Assembly: GCA_002118135.1 (NCBI GenBank)
Contig: BDIU01000205.1
Coordinates: 155,162-219,161, forward strand
Source: Trebouxia sp. TZW2008
Lineage: Eukaryota; Chlorophyta; Trebouxiophyceae; Trebouxiales; Trebouxiaceae
Length of the DNA: 64,000 nucleotides
Direction of reading: 5' to 3'
A program made the translations under genes and the position numbers. Positions 1-9,892 of the stretch are shown here, piece after piece. Every line of letters starts with the position of its first letter. The first letter of the stretch is position 1. The notes under the pieces were generated by a model that did not search any database, was not told the origin of the DNA, and worked only from the letters and a program-made list of their open reading frames with translations.

Positions 1-94
1 AACTCGGTGAAACTGAGACAAGTTCTGGTGACAACCAAAATTTAGAATTAGCTGTGAAAAGGGTCAGACTCCATTAAGGTCACACCTGCCGTTC

Positions 95-735
95 TTGACA
101 GCTTGCTGCATGTTGTTTGCAGTCAGTGCGCTGCTGTGGATCTCCACATGGCATACATTTACACTGCCAGGCAGTGGGTCAACAGATGTGTCAAAACCAG
201 CAAAAGTCCCACCTGTGCTGGGTAGAACCAAGCATTCTCCACAGCCTGTTGGGTGTTGTTTGCAGTCAATGCAGTGCTCTGGATCTCCACATGGCTCACA
301 TTCACACTGCCAGGCAATGGATAGCTGGTGTTAGGGAAATAATCTGCAGCCTCTGAGAGCACTTCTCCGTCTGTGAAGTTCCAGCCTAAGCGCCAGCTCT
401 GCACAGTGATCTACAGAAGCCGCAACACCAATGATTAACTTCTGCATGGCGCACATTCACACCGCAAGGCAATGGGTAGCTAGTGTTGGTGAATTAATCT
501 GCAGCCTCTGAAAGCACTTCTCCATCTGTGAAGTTTCAATTCAAAACGCCAGCTCTGTACAGTGATCTGCAGAAGCAGAACAATAATCACAACAATAGTA
601 GGCATAGTGAATGGTCAATATCTACTAAGATCAATGCACAGCAATGTGCAGGAGCCACAATGGTGTCAATGAGACTAAAGGCAGGCATAAGAATAGTGAC
701 AGTTTGAGGTTCCCGCCCAGACCAGCTCTGCACAG
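95..735 (-). repeat. Echo copies of CBM-gene exon 2
   Basis: The acceptor and start of exon 2 (AGCT at 398) recur upstream in the transcript at 554 and 727. The 448-556 copy carries most of the exon in degraded form. The exon end recurs at about 100-190 (compare 258-330). All copies are on the same strand. Confidence 0.75.
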
Positions 736-1370
736 TGATCTGCAAGAACAAAAACAGTTATATGCAGAGGCCACAATACCCTGATGAAGATGAAAGCAAT
801 GTCCATGTTTGTCTCAATGTGAACGTGTCAAGCATACTGCCATGTCTCAACATACCAGGTGTGCAACCAGGAAATGCATGCAGCTCTCAGTGCCTGCTGC
901 AAACAGCATGTGGCCAACATGTGCTTATGTAATGCCCTTGTCACTGCAGCATGCAGAACAGGCACACACCAATGTGCATATGGCTACTGCAGAATCACTG
1001 CTGCAATGCAACAGCAGCAATGCAAAAGCAGCAATGCAACAGCTGGTGTGTGCGCAGACCAAGCACACGCCATAGTGCATACACTGAGTGCGGAAACACT
1101 GCTGCAGTGCAATAGCAGGTTTCTGTTAAGGGAGACTGTTTCGCTGCGGCTCACATTTGCATTGTTGGTGATGCCCAAGCTTGCCACAAAGATTGGGACA
1201 TTAGAGTTGTCACCGCCACCTTGACCCAGGGACACAGCATAATTGACGCTGACTGGACAAGTGCCTTGGGCCGCTGCCAGCTGTGGTGCTAGCAGACTCA
1301 GCATGACAGCCACTACCAGCCATTGAGACAAGAAACTCAGCTTGGACTGCCTAAGCCATGTTGTGGCCAT
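300..1370 (-). CDS. Secreted CBM2-like protein (partial model)
   Basis: Exon 1 runs 1370 to 1155 and starts with a clear signal peptide (hydrophobic core VVAVMLSLLAPQLAAA, cleavage near AAAQG). It ends at a GTGAGC donor in phase 0. Exon 2 starts at 398 after a TGCAG acceptor and reads SWRLGWNFTDGEVLS. The joined pattern of a beta-strand-like ITNNAN stretch followed by W-L-W-F resembles family 2 carbohydrate-binding modules, which bind cellulose or chitin outside the cell; this is inferred from pattern only. Where exon 2 ends (about 300) and what follows are unclear, so the 3' part is unresolved or off the window. An in-frame ATG at 1688 would add a glutamine-rich N-terminus; 1370 is preferred because the signal peptide then sits at the start. 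Two extra copies of the exon 2 acceptor lie in the intron. Confidence 0.5.
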
Positions 1371-1577
1371 GAATTCATGCTGGCGTGCTCTGCTTGGTGT
1401 GTGCTGTCTGACAGCAGGCTGTGAGGGAGAGACACCGGGAAAGTCTGTCTGATCTGGTAAACTGTGTGCTTGTGCTTGTCTCACACAGCTGTGCTGGTGA
1501 AGTCTGCTTGCTGGACCAGTTGATGTTGTGAAATGCTGATCTGTAGCAGTGTTGGAAGCGTTCTGCAGCTGACAATG

Positions 1578-1599
1578 CTGCTGCTGCTGCTGCTGCTGC

Positions 1600-1633
<34 letters not shown>

Positions 1634-1636
1634 GCC
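1578..1636. repeat. CTG/CAG trinucleotide repeat
   Basis: Interrupted (CTG)n on the plus strand. On the minus strand it reads as a poly-glutamine run in the same open frame as the CBM-like gene, upstream of its preferred ATG. It is either 5' UTR or a polyQ N-terminal extension. Confidence 0.9.
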
Positions 1637-2099
1637 GTGTGCTGGACACAGTTGCCTGTGTTGATGGACAGGATGGAAAGCATGGCATAATACTGCTTTT
1701 TCGCTTTTGCTACAGAGCGCAGGAGTCATAAACTGGAGGCAATGCACACGGCGCTGCTGGTGGGTCTGTGACAACGTCTGCTGCTTGATGGGCCCCCTTG
1801 TGTGCTTGCTTGCAAGCTTGTAATTGCAAAGTCAGCTTTTGTTCAACTGAAACGCTGTTGACAGACTCCCAACTTGTCAATGACAGCTCAGCTGGTGCTG
1901 TCTATGCAAATTGGGCTTGGCAGCTTGCAAGCTTGGTGAACCCAGGACAATCATCTAGACACTATGTCACTGATCAGCATTGCCCCAATTGCAACTGCAC
2001 TGTTGCGATAGCTGTCAATTTGACAGCTTTGCAGCTTCCGAGCAGCAGCTTCGAAGGCTGTAAGTCGGCAGCAGCTCGTTTGCAACCGCAGCTCGATCG

Positions 2100-2457
2100 G
2101 ATGCTCGATCGCGACTTGGTGACACGCAGTTCGATTGGAGAGGTGCGTAAAAGGCTGCTGCCCAAGGTCGTGTTGGTGGAGCTAGCAAACAGCGATACAG
2201 TCCAGAGCGGAAAAAGCTGGCTGCAGCCTCGGTCCGCCGGCTACTATCTGCTATGCGATTCACGGGGCGTCCGCGGCTGTCAAATCGAGCACGGCGGCTG
2301 TTTCCTGCGCAGTTGGGCCTCGTGGCTTCTGCCAGAAACGGTGGCCGTTCAGCAAGGCGAGGCCGCGATACCCACTTGCTGCAACGCTGAGGCGCCTCAG
2401 GGAGTTCAGCAGCGTTCTAGTGCCGGGGTAGAGCTAGCGTCGAACACCTCGCGTTAG
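2100..2457 (+). other. Unassigned GC-rich ORF / divergent promoter region
   Basis: Between the divergent CBM-like gene and ferredoxin, about 2030-2460 is richer in GC and CpG than its surroundings. It is open on the plus strand from ATG 2100 to a stop at 2457 (118 codons), within a longer open frame beginning near 1798. The translation shows no recognisable domain. It could be a small gene or exon, or a promoter/5' UTR that is open by chance. The rest of 1690-3026 shows nothing I can assign. Confidence 0.25.
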
Positions 2458-3026
2458 CTCTTGGCTGAGGCACAGACGAAGAACCAAGGTCTACCTTTCT
2501 TCACGATGTGCACTTTAGAATCCACATCCCCAAACTTTCTATTTGCATGCCTGTGCACTTCTTCATCGCAGCAGAGGCATGCAGGCTATTTGGGCAGAAG
2601 CCGACCTACATGCGCATGCTTCCTTTGGAGTTAGCTTGGAGAGCTTGGCAAGAGGCTACATGCTCCTGTAGCTACAGATATAGATACGATGTGCAGATCT
2701 AGATGCGTGCCACAGTAAGTTACTCAGCGTACTCTACTCTAGAGATCTCCGCTGCACAGTACAGAAATGCACACTGACTGCGCAACTGATTCCTGTGGGC
2801 GAGGTCAGCTTGCAAAGCACGCTAATGATTCTCGCTTATCTGTTGCGAAGAAGAGCATGATGCCTCGGCTCCGGAGCCAATTTGTAAGGAAGCGTTATTG
2901 GTTGGCGTTTGCAAAGGTTCAGAATGCAGAGGTTCACGAATCATTGCGAGAGGTCACGACCTGCTGAAAATGTCGCCGCAGTGGTAAGCATATCTGCAGC
3001 CGGCGAGCAGCGTCACACGCGCCGAG

Positions 3027-3523
3027 ATGGTGAGCACGATCACATGCAGCATGTCACGCGCTTCGACAAGTTTTGCACGGCGTTCAGTGTTGCGAGCGCG
3101 TCCCAGCCGCAGACAAGCTCCGCGCAGAACAAAGATCAGGCCTTCGGCTTTTACTGTGACCCTCGACACTCCCGAGGGGCAGAAAAAGATCGAGTGCGAT
3201 GAGAGCACCTACATACTAGATGCCGCAGATGACGCAGGCCTGGACCTGCCGTACTCCTGTCGGTCTGGCACTTGCGGCACTTGCGCGGCTAAGCTGGCGG
3301 ATGGCGATATGAGTCTAATAGAGCAGGTGCGAATGGCTTCCGATGCGCGTGCAATCGATAGGGCTGATCAATTACAAGCGTTCATGAAGTTTGACTGTTG
3401 CAGGACTCAAATTCTTTTCTGGAAGACTTCATGGCAGAAAATAAGGTTCTGCTGACCTGCACAGCGTATCCCAAAGGCGATGTCACTCTCAAAACACATC
3501 AAGAGGACAATGTCTATGACTGA
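3027..3523 (+). CDS. Plant-type [2Fe-2S] ferredoxin, plastid-targeted
   Basis: Two exons, 3027-3326 and 3404-3523, joined in phase 0, give 139 aa. Residues 1 to about 41 are Ser/Arg-rich with almost no acidic residues, typical of a plastid transit peptide. The mature part starts near [10 protein letters not shown]. Cluster ligands are visible: [11 protein letters not shown] gives three cysteines in C-x4-C-x2-C spacing, and the fourth is in LLTCTAYP, encoded by exon 2. Such ferredoxins carry electrons from photosystem I, or back from FNR, to FNR, nitrite reductase, thioredoxin reductase and other stromal enzymes. The loop CRSGTCGTC and the insert before the last cysteine differ from the main photosynthetic isoform as I know it, so this may be a minor isoform; which one is not assigned. 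A TGTAA signal lies at 3753-3757. Confidence 0.93.
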
Positions 3524-3752
3524 GCATCGCTGCAGGACATGGTTGCTGTCAGCCTAGAATTTTTGGACAGACAGGAAAGATGCAGGAGATTTGGATGCCT
3601 TGACTCAGGCGCTGATTGCTGCTAGCAGGATTTGCAGCGCAAATACGATCTGGGTTTTTGACTTGTGTTAGAAATAGTCAGGTGTAGACAATCTCAGCGT
3701 GGAACATATGCATGACCATCGACTGATGTTTCTACAGCAACTCCATGTCTAT

Positions 3753-3757
3753 GTGTA
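3753..3757 (+). terminator. TGTAA polyadenylation-type signal
   Basis: TGTAA is the usual chlorophyte polyadenylation signal. This one is 230 bases after the ferredoxin stop, in the sense orientation. Confidence 0.5.
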
Positions 3758-3849
3758 AATGCAGAAACAAGCACGTGTAGCTCAATACATCATTGTACAA
3801 GCAAAACACACGCGTATCAATACATGCTGGAAGTTTATCGGGCGCTGAT

Positions 3850-4741
3850 GATTGATCAATCTGTACAATCAGATTGTGATGTCATATGATGCACTTGCAT
3901 ATAGTGCACAGCAATGGCATCCGTCGCCTCTACTGCCATGCTTGCCTGATGACTTGCGGCAGTCAAACAGTACACGGTCACCACCCATTTGCTTGCGCCC
4001 ATTGGCAGACGTTCCCTGGGCAGCCGTTGCTGGCTGTTTACATCACGTGGCAGATCTGATTTATATCCTGCCGCTCCGGAACCAGCAACACCTAGCTGAA
4101 CAGCTACGACCCGATCACGATGCACCGTCGTGTTAGGCGCGACCGCTGCCATCGTTGCACATAGATCTGTTCTGATTGCACGAAGGCGCGAGCCTGACAA
4201 TGTTTACCAGCCACCTCCTCATTATGAGCGATCTGACACGAGGCCTTTACGGGCCTTGCTGGCCAGCGCAGAAGTGCCGACGCCATTGCTTGATCAACCT
4301 GCGATGCTTCACCAAGTACGTTGCCAATCAGATGTGCCAGGGAGTCGCTCAGCGACACCTGTCAAGCTGCAAGCAGCGATGTTTAAGGCTTCAACTTCAC
4401 TGCAGGCCTGAAGACGTGGCGGAGTTCACGGTCGTTAGGACAGTTCCAAAGCCAATACGACAGGTGCAGCATCTGTTCAATCTTCAGGATCATCCCAAGC
4501 AGGTGAATATCAGCATTTAAAAGAGTCCAGCAACTACATATATACATACTGCTAACAAGCTCCCACCCTGCAGAGTTTGCAGATGCCACAGAGAGCGAGC
4601 CAGCAGCCGCACCAGCACATGCTGCACCCTGATCAGCATACACAAATAGACAGACCTCAAACAGATAGGCCGCAGGCAGGTCTTCTGTCCATCATTCGAA
4701 GCGCAATGCACTAAAAGTCATGCGTATTTGCCTTAAAACAG
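3850..4741 (+). other. Possible 5' exons of the OPR/RAP gene
   Basis: No secure exon is found. Open stretches exist on the plus strand: one ends at a possible donor (CAAGCAG/GTGAAT near 4504), and another starts after TTTGCAG with a Gln/His-rich segment near 4570-4700. They could encode an organelle-targeting N-terminus for the OPR protein. Without transcripts they cannot be told from 5' UTR. Confidence 0.3.
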
Positions 4742-7700
4742 ATGGAAAGCACGACATGTTTGCAGGTTGTACAACCCACACCTGCATCAGGCAACATCAA
4801 CCCCAAGAAGATGAATGCATACATTCAGCAGCAGTCGCAAGCAGCAGCTAGAGCCGCCAAGACATCAGACCCAACTCCAATCCTGTTGCTCTACTTCCAG
4901 CGCATGGCGCAAGTGTGTCATGGCCTAGGCAGATGGCTTGACCACATACACATCAGCACCATTCTGTACGGCACAGCGACTGTCATAGTATCCATTGAAG
5001 CAGAGTGCAAAGACCGGCAGCTGCCTAATCTCGCCCAGCAAGAACTGAAACTGTTCCTGCGCTTCATGCTTGAACGCCTGCAACCTGTCCTGCCAGACAC
5101 CAGAGCAAGAGGAGCCAGCGGCATTCTGTGGTCTTTTGCCAAAATTGGTATCAACCCTGACACCTTGATCCCTGGTACTGTGGACAAAGTAGCACAGCAG
5201 TACACTCGCCATATCAGAACAGCCGTTGGGACATCCTATGCGTCCCTGCTTTGGGCTTGTGCAGAGCTGAATCTGGACCCCTGCAAAGGGCACCTGCTGC
5301 AGAAGGCTCTGGGGCAGTTGGAGCGCGCTGAGCTGTCACAGTACAAGGCCCACGAGCTGGCAAACATCGTCTACAGCTTAGCCAAGATGCCGACAATCCA
5401 GCCGTCAATCCCACTTCTCAATGGTCTGTGCCATTGCTTCCTCAAGCAGTTGCAGTCTAATGCGGAGAAGCACCAGCCCATTGCACAAGGGGTTGCCAAC
5501 TTTGCCTGGGCATTGGCAAAGCTCAAGTTTTTGCCGTCATGTGAGCTGACACGCGCCATGATGGACAGAATGCTCAGTCTCTGTCATGACACAGCGCAGC
5601 ATAGACCTAGTTCCCAGAACATCGCCAACTTCTTGCTCGGTTGTGCTGAGCTCAGAGTCACAATCCAGCCGGATGAAGCTCAAGCGCTCATGACTCAGCT
5701 CCTCGCATGCTCAAAGCTGCAAAACAAGCAGCTTCAGCAGCACCTGGTCAACTCAGCCTGGGCTCTAGCAGTCAGTGGGCAGCTGCACACACCCCTCTTC
5801 AGACAAATCCTGCAACGTGTGAGTGGCTTAGCCCGACCCTCCGTTCCTCTTCCTGAAGCCCACATGGACCAACTGCACCGCGCTCTACACAGATTACACG
5901 CCTCCTCAGATGCAAGCGTTGCAGACCAAACAGCGTGGCAAGAAGCTCAAGCAGAGCTGCAGCAGTTGGGTCCCATGCCTTTCACACCCGAGACGGTGTT
6001 GCTAGGCAAAGAGCAAGTGGCTGCTGCTCTAGAAGCCCTTGGCCTTGACTTCACCAGTGCAGAATCTGTGGAGGCCTATTGGGTGGATGCCATAGTCTGG
6101 CCGCAGACCCCTGAAGCGCCTCCATTGATTGCACTTGTTGAAGACCCAGATTGCTTCATGAATGAGCCAAGCAGGTAAGCCACCTTACGTGTTGACTGTA
6201 TCTGTGAAGGACCTTGATTGCTTTACAAATGAGTCAAGCAGGTATGCACCAGCCAGTACATTTGCCTAGCTGGCTGTTGATGAAGCGCTTCCACTGCTTG
6301 TGCTTGTCGAAGACACAGATTGCTTTGTGAATGAGCCAAGCAGGTAAAGCACAAAGAGAATGTCGACTGCAATTGTGGAAGACCGCAATTGCTTTGTGAT
6401 TGAGCTGAGCAAATAAAGTAAATAGTACATTTGCCTAACTGTCTGCTGATGAAGCACCTCCGCTGATTGTCTCCCTGGAGGATGCAGACTGCCGCATGAA
6501 TGAGCTCAGCAGGTAAATGGAGTGCATTGCCTAGCAGGCAGCCGATTGCCGCTTATACAGAAGCCGTCTTGAGCTGCTCTTGATGAGAGAAGACTCACAA
6601 CATGGCTCATGAGCATGTGCGTGTGTATTTTCTATCCTGTTCTGCCCAGCAGAGTTGTTTGTCAGGGCAGTGCAGATGTGCTTGCTGTTCAGTACTGCAG
6701 CTCATGCAATGTCGTCATGCAATGTCATAATGCTATGCTCACAGCATGCTCCTTGGTTTTTAGCATCAGTTCCATTTCCTCAACAGCTAACAGCAGCAGG
6801 ACAACAATGCAATGGCTTGCAGACAGAGGAACAGACACACAAGCATGTAGCCAATGCCTGGTGCTGCTTAATGCAGGCAAAACGTCTTTCATGCAATGAG
6901 CTGCATGATACTACAGCAGTACGCAGGCAATGACAGTTGATGAGCTGTAAGTCTGCAATGCCATTTTATCAGATGAGTCACATCTGGCTCCCTACCCCGG
7001 ACTGTAAATTCTATTGGTTGATTGATCGATTTTGTATCTGGCATCATCTCGAATGACTTTGGGCTTCCTCAATTATCAGCTTGCAGGTGTGTAGCTGCCA
7101 TGTTTGTGCCTCAAAGGCACAGAGCGTGCATTCACAATGACATGCACGCTGCTGTTTTGCCAATGGCCTGTTTTTCTGTCTGCAGGCTGGTCTCTGAGCT
7201 TCTGCTGTGTACAAGAGCTGTGGCAGCGATGCGCCATGCCACAATTTGTCTTACTGTAATCTTCTGTTCTGCGTTAGTGCAATTTCATTGCTTTTTGCTA
7301 ATGGCTTCTTCTTGCCTGCAGGCTGACGGGACGAGCAGTCTTTCGGCACCAACTACTTCAACAGCGCGGTCAGTTGGCTGTGGTCCCAGCCTTTGTGGCC
7401 AAAGGCACCCTGGAGCAGCTGACACACTACCTCAAGCCCAGGCTAGAAAGCGCTGCAGGAACCAGCCTGAATCCTTATAAATTGGTGCAAGCTGACAGCG
7501 GTGACAGCTTGCCTGGTGCAAATCACCCTGGAGCAGCTGACACAGTCAACGTACATGGTTCCAACATTTCTGATTTAAAGCACCATGGAGCAGTTGGTAC
7601 ACAGAGTGACAGTGGTCACAGCATTCCTGGTGCAAGTCACCCTGGAGCAGCTGACAAAGTGACTCATTGTGGTCACGGCATTCCTGGTGCAAGTCGACCT

Positions 7701-7955
7701 GAAGCAATTGGCACAGTGGATGATGGTGGCCACGGCATTTCTGGTTCAAAGTGCCCTGGAGCAGTTGCAACAGTGAATGATGGATGTCACGGCATTCTTG
7801 GCACAAATAATTTGGTAGCGGCTGATACAGTGCATCAAGCCCAGGCGGCAAAGCACTCCACTAGACACCCTGGAGCAATTGACACAGCTCTGCACACCTC
7901 AGCTGAAGGTTACCGTGGAAAATATTCCAAACGCCTCTCCGCATCTGCAATTTGA
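4742..7955 (+). CDS. OPR-repeat protein with RAP domain (organelle RNA factor)
   Basis: Exon 4742-6174 and exon 7322-7955 join in phase 2, giving 688 aa if ATG 4742 is the start. An acceptor TTTGCAG at 4766 leaves open that the true start lies further upstream. Helical repeats typical of octotricopeptide (OPR) proteins are visible: LLWACAELNLDP, NIVYSLAKMPTI, NFAWALAKLKFL, NFLLGCAELRV and NSAWALAVSGQL. The C-terminal RAP domain is split by the intron: YWVDAIVW... PPLIALVEDPDCF in exon 1, then LTGRAVFRHQLLQQRGQLAV in exon 2. OPR/RAP proteins bind specific organelle RNAs and control their stability, splicing or translation; the target here is unknown. After the RAP domain the frame stays open through seven 19-residue repeats to a stop at 7955. 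The intron carries four echo copies of the exon 1 end. Confidence 0.85.
6119..6520 (+). repeat. Donor-edge echo array of OPR exon 1 (dimeric, about 169 bp)
   Basis: The exon end coding for LVEDPDCFMNEPSR plus its GT donor occurs five times, with donor positions 6175, 6242, 6344, 6413 (mutated) and 6513. Spacings are 67, 102, 69 and 100, so the period is a dimer of about 169 bp. Only the first copy continues the upstream coding frame. Confidence 0.9.
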
Positions 7956-8275
7956 ATGGGGCTTCAACGCACCTGGGATGGATGACACAGAGGGGGGCGT
8001 CCTGATGCCCATCTGCTTTTGCAAGCTGATTGTGGCTTCAAGGCACCCTGGAGAAGTCAGCACAGAACACAAGTGAGGCTTGCTGCAGAAAGCACCCTGC
8101 AGGCGCTGGTCCCAGCTGCCAGAGTCAAGGCACCCTGGAGCATCTGACACAGTCCAGGTGATTGCTGCACAGCCTAGGGGGGCTGCTGCAGACAGCACAC
8201 CCTGGAGCAGCTAAAACACTTCCACAAGCCTCAGAAACTGCTGCAGAAAAAACCTTGGAGCAGCTGACACATCAC
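7405..8275 (+). repeat. RAP-tail tandem repeats, 57-bp core array
   Basis: About twelve copies derive from the sequence that encodes GTLEQLTH in the RAP exon (7405). Copies at 7524, 7581, 7638, 7695, 7752, about 7809 and 7866 are exactly 57 bp apart (19 codons) and lie in the open frame. More degraded and irregular copies at 8044, 8131, about 8199 and 8252 lie beyond the stop. In the array the unit is read in another frame than in the RAP domain, as HPGAADTV-like repeats. Confidence 0.88.
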
Positions 8276-8290
8276 CTTTAGTCTGGGCTA

Positions 8291-9892
8291 AACAGGGTGC
8301 TGCAAGATGCGTCCTTGGTGCTGACAGGATGGTGCTGTTTTCATCAATGGCAAGCATCAGCCTGGTAACGTGAGCCACAAAACTTTTCCGCCAAGTGTTC
8401 ACAGACGCGTGCTTATAGGTGCTGCCTTTGCCAGTCTGTCAAAGCTTGTGGCAACCCAGCTGGGCATGACAACTTGCAGGATGCAATGGTCAAACCTGAT
8501 GTACCACTGAATGGTTAGCACAGATGCTTTGCTGATTGTTCTTGTGTGGCTCCAAGGAATGGCATACGCAGGACATCAATGTGTTGTTGACGGCTGCCAG
8601 GGAGGCCTATTGGCATGCCCTGCGCTCCAGGCCACCTTGACTTGGAACATACCCACTAGCATGCTGCTGATGGCAATGCATATGCCATTTCTGGCACTCC
8701 AAAGCTCCGCGGTGTTAAGCACATGCAAATGCAAACAAGAGTTTGCTGCCTCGCAGGTACAAGCTTTGCCATAAAGCAGCTTCGAAAGGGCGTTCTTTGG
8801 GCACAGCAGATGCCATATGCCAAGTCCTAAGCAGAGCACAAGCATGTCCTGGGTGCGGTCTACATTGACATCTTGTCTTGGGCTGCCAGAGTCGCACCTT
8901 TGCTGCAGATGCCATTGCTTGTAGATTTGCGACGTAGGCATGTTGTCTTGCTGAACAGCTGCGTAACACTCATCTGTCACAGTACAGCGGAGCAGTGTTG
9001 CATCATATGCTGATACTTTGCTGCCAGTGTAACAAGACACATAATGTCAATAGTACAGAGATAGTACATTCAATACTGTATGGTCTGATGCAGGCAGAGC
9101 ATACAAGCATGAATGTGTCATTGTGCCACAAAGGTTTGACATTGGGAAGCAATCATTGCTTTTCATACAATGCTGGAATTCCCCAAGCAGCAGCAGAATC
9201 AGCAAGTGAACATACCTTGACTTGCTGTCAGACGACTTACTTAGTTCTGATCTGAAGGCAAACTCCTGACATTGCACTGACAAGCTTTGGACAAACCGAG
9301 ATCACATGCTGCCAGCTGATCTGGCCCTGCAAATGTGTCTAGCAGCTATGATGCATTGATTGCTGTGGAATGTTGACCCGACATGCTGCTATAGGCGTGC
9401 GCAAAGCCTATGTCTGTAATCAGCAAATATATCAGTGCTGAAGACTTGACTTATGTACTTGTTTAGCGAGCAATCAGCAGGTCGTATGGGAAGCTTTGCA
9501 AAGCATCAAGGACAAGGCTGACATAGGATGGCGTTCCCTGTTACAGTAGTAAAGAGTGCCCCCGCAGTGCTGTGCTGAGCTTGTCAATGAACAGAAGATG
9601 TAGCTGCTGCAAACTACCTTTCTATTACATCATCTCACATTGCACGACGTTGAGGCTTTGTGAAACAACGCCACCCCGCATGAACCTTATACGTTATTAT
9701 TATCCGGCACATACTGTGTAAGTTGCAGCAGGACAAGCCCAACTGTCACTTGCAATGCCATATGCAGCATAGATTGGCGAGATTCAAACTTTTGTACTCT
9801 TACAAGCCCGGAACATCAAGTTTTGCATTGAAGGAGCTTTCAGTGTACAACACTAACGGTTTCAGCTCCAGTTGAGACCATCAGTAAGCCTT
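8291..9892. other. Intergenic, convergent 3' regions
   Basis: This lies between the convergent OPR and AlkB genes. Short open frames occur on both strands (for example 8576-9040 minus) but none has a recognisable domain or clean splice context. A TTACA (TGTAA on the minus strand) at 9800-9804 fits polyadenylation of the AlkB gene, about 90 bases past its stop. Confidence 0.5.

Noticed and set aside
1375..1774. Poly-Ala and poly-Ser open frames over the CTG repeat
   Set aside because: They are other-frame readings of the same trinucleotide run without start context or domains.
8576..9040. A 154-codon minus-strand ORF between the OPR and AlkB genes
   Set aside because: No domain, no splice or promoter context; composition like surrounding non-coding repeats.
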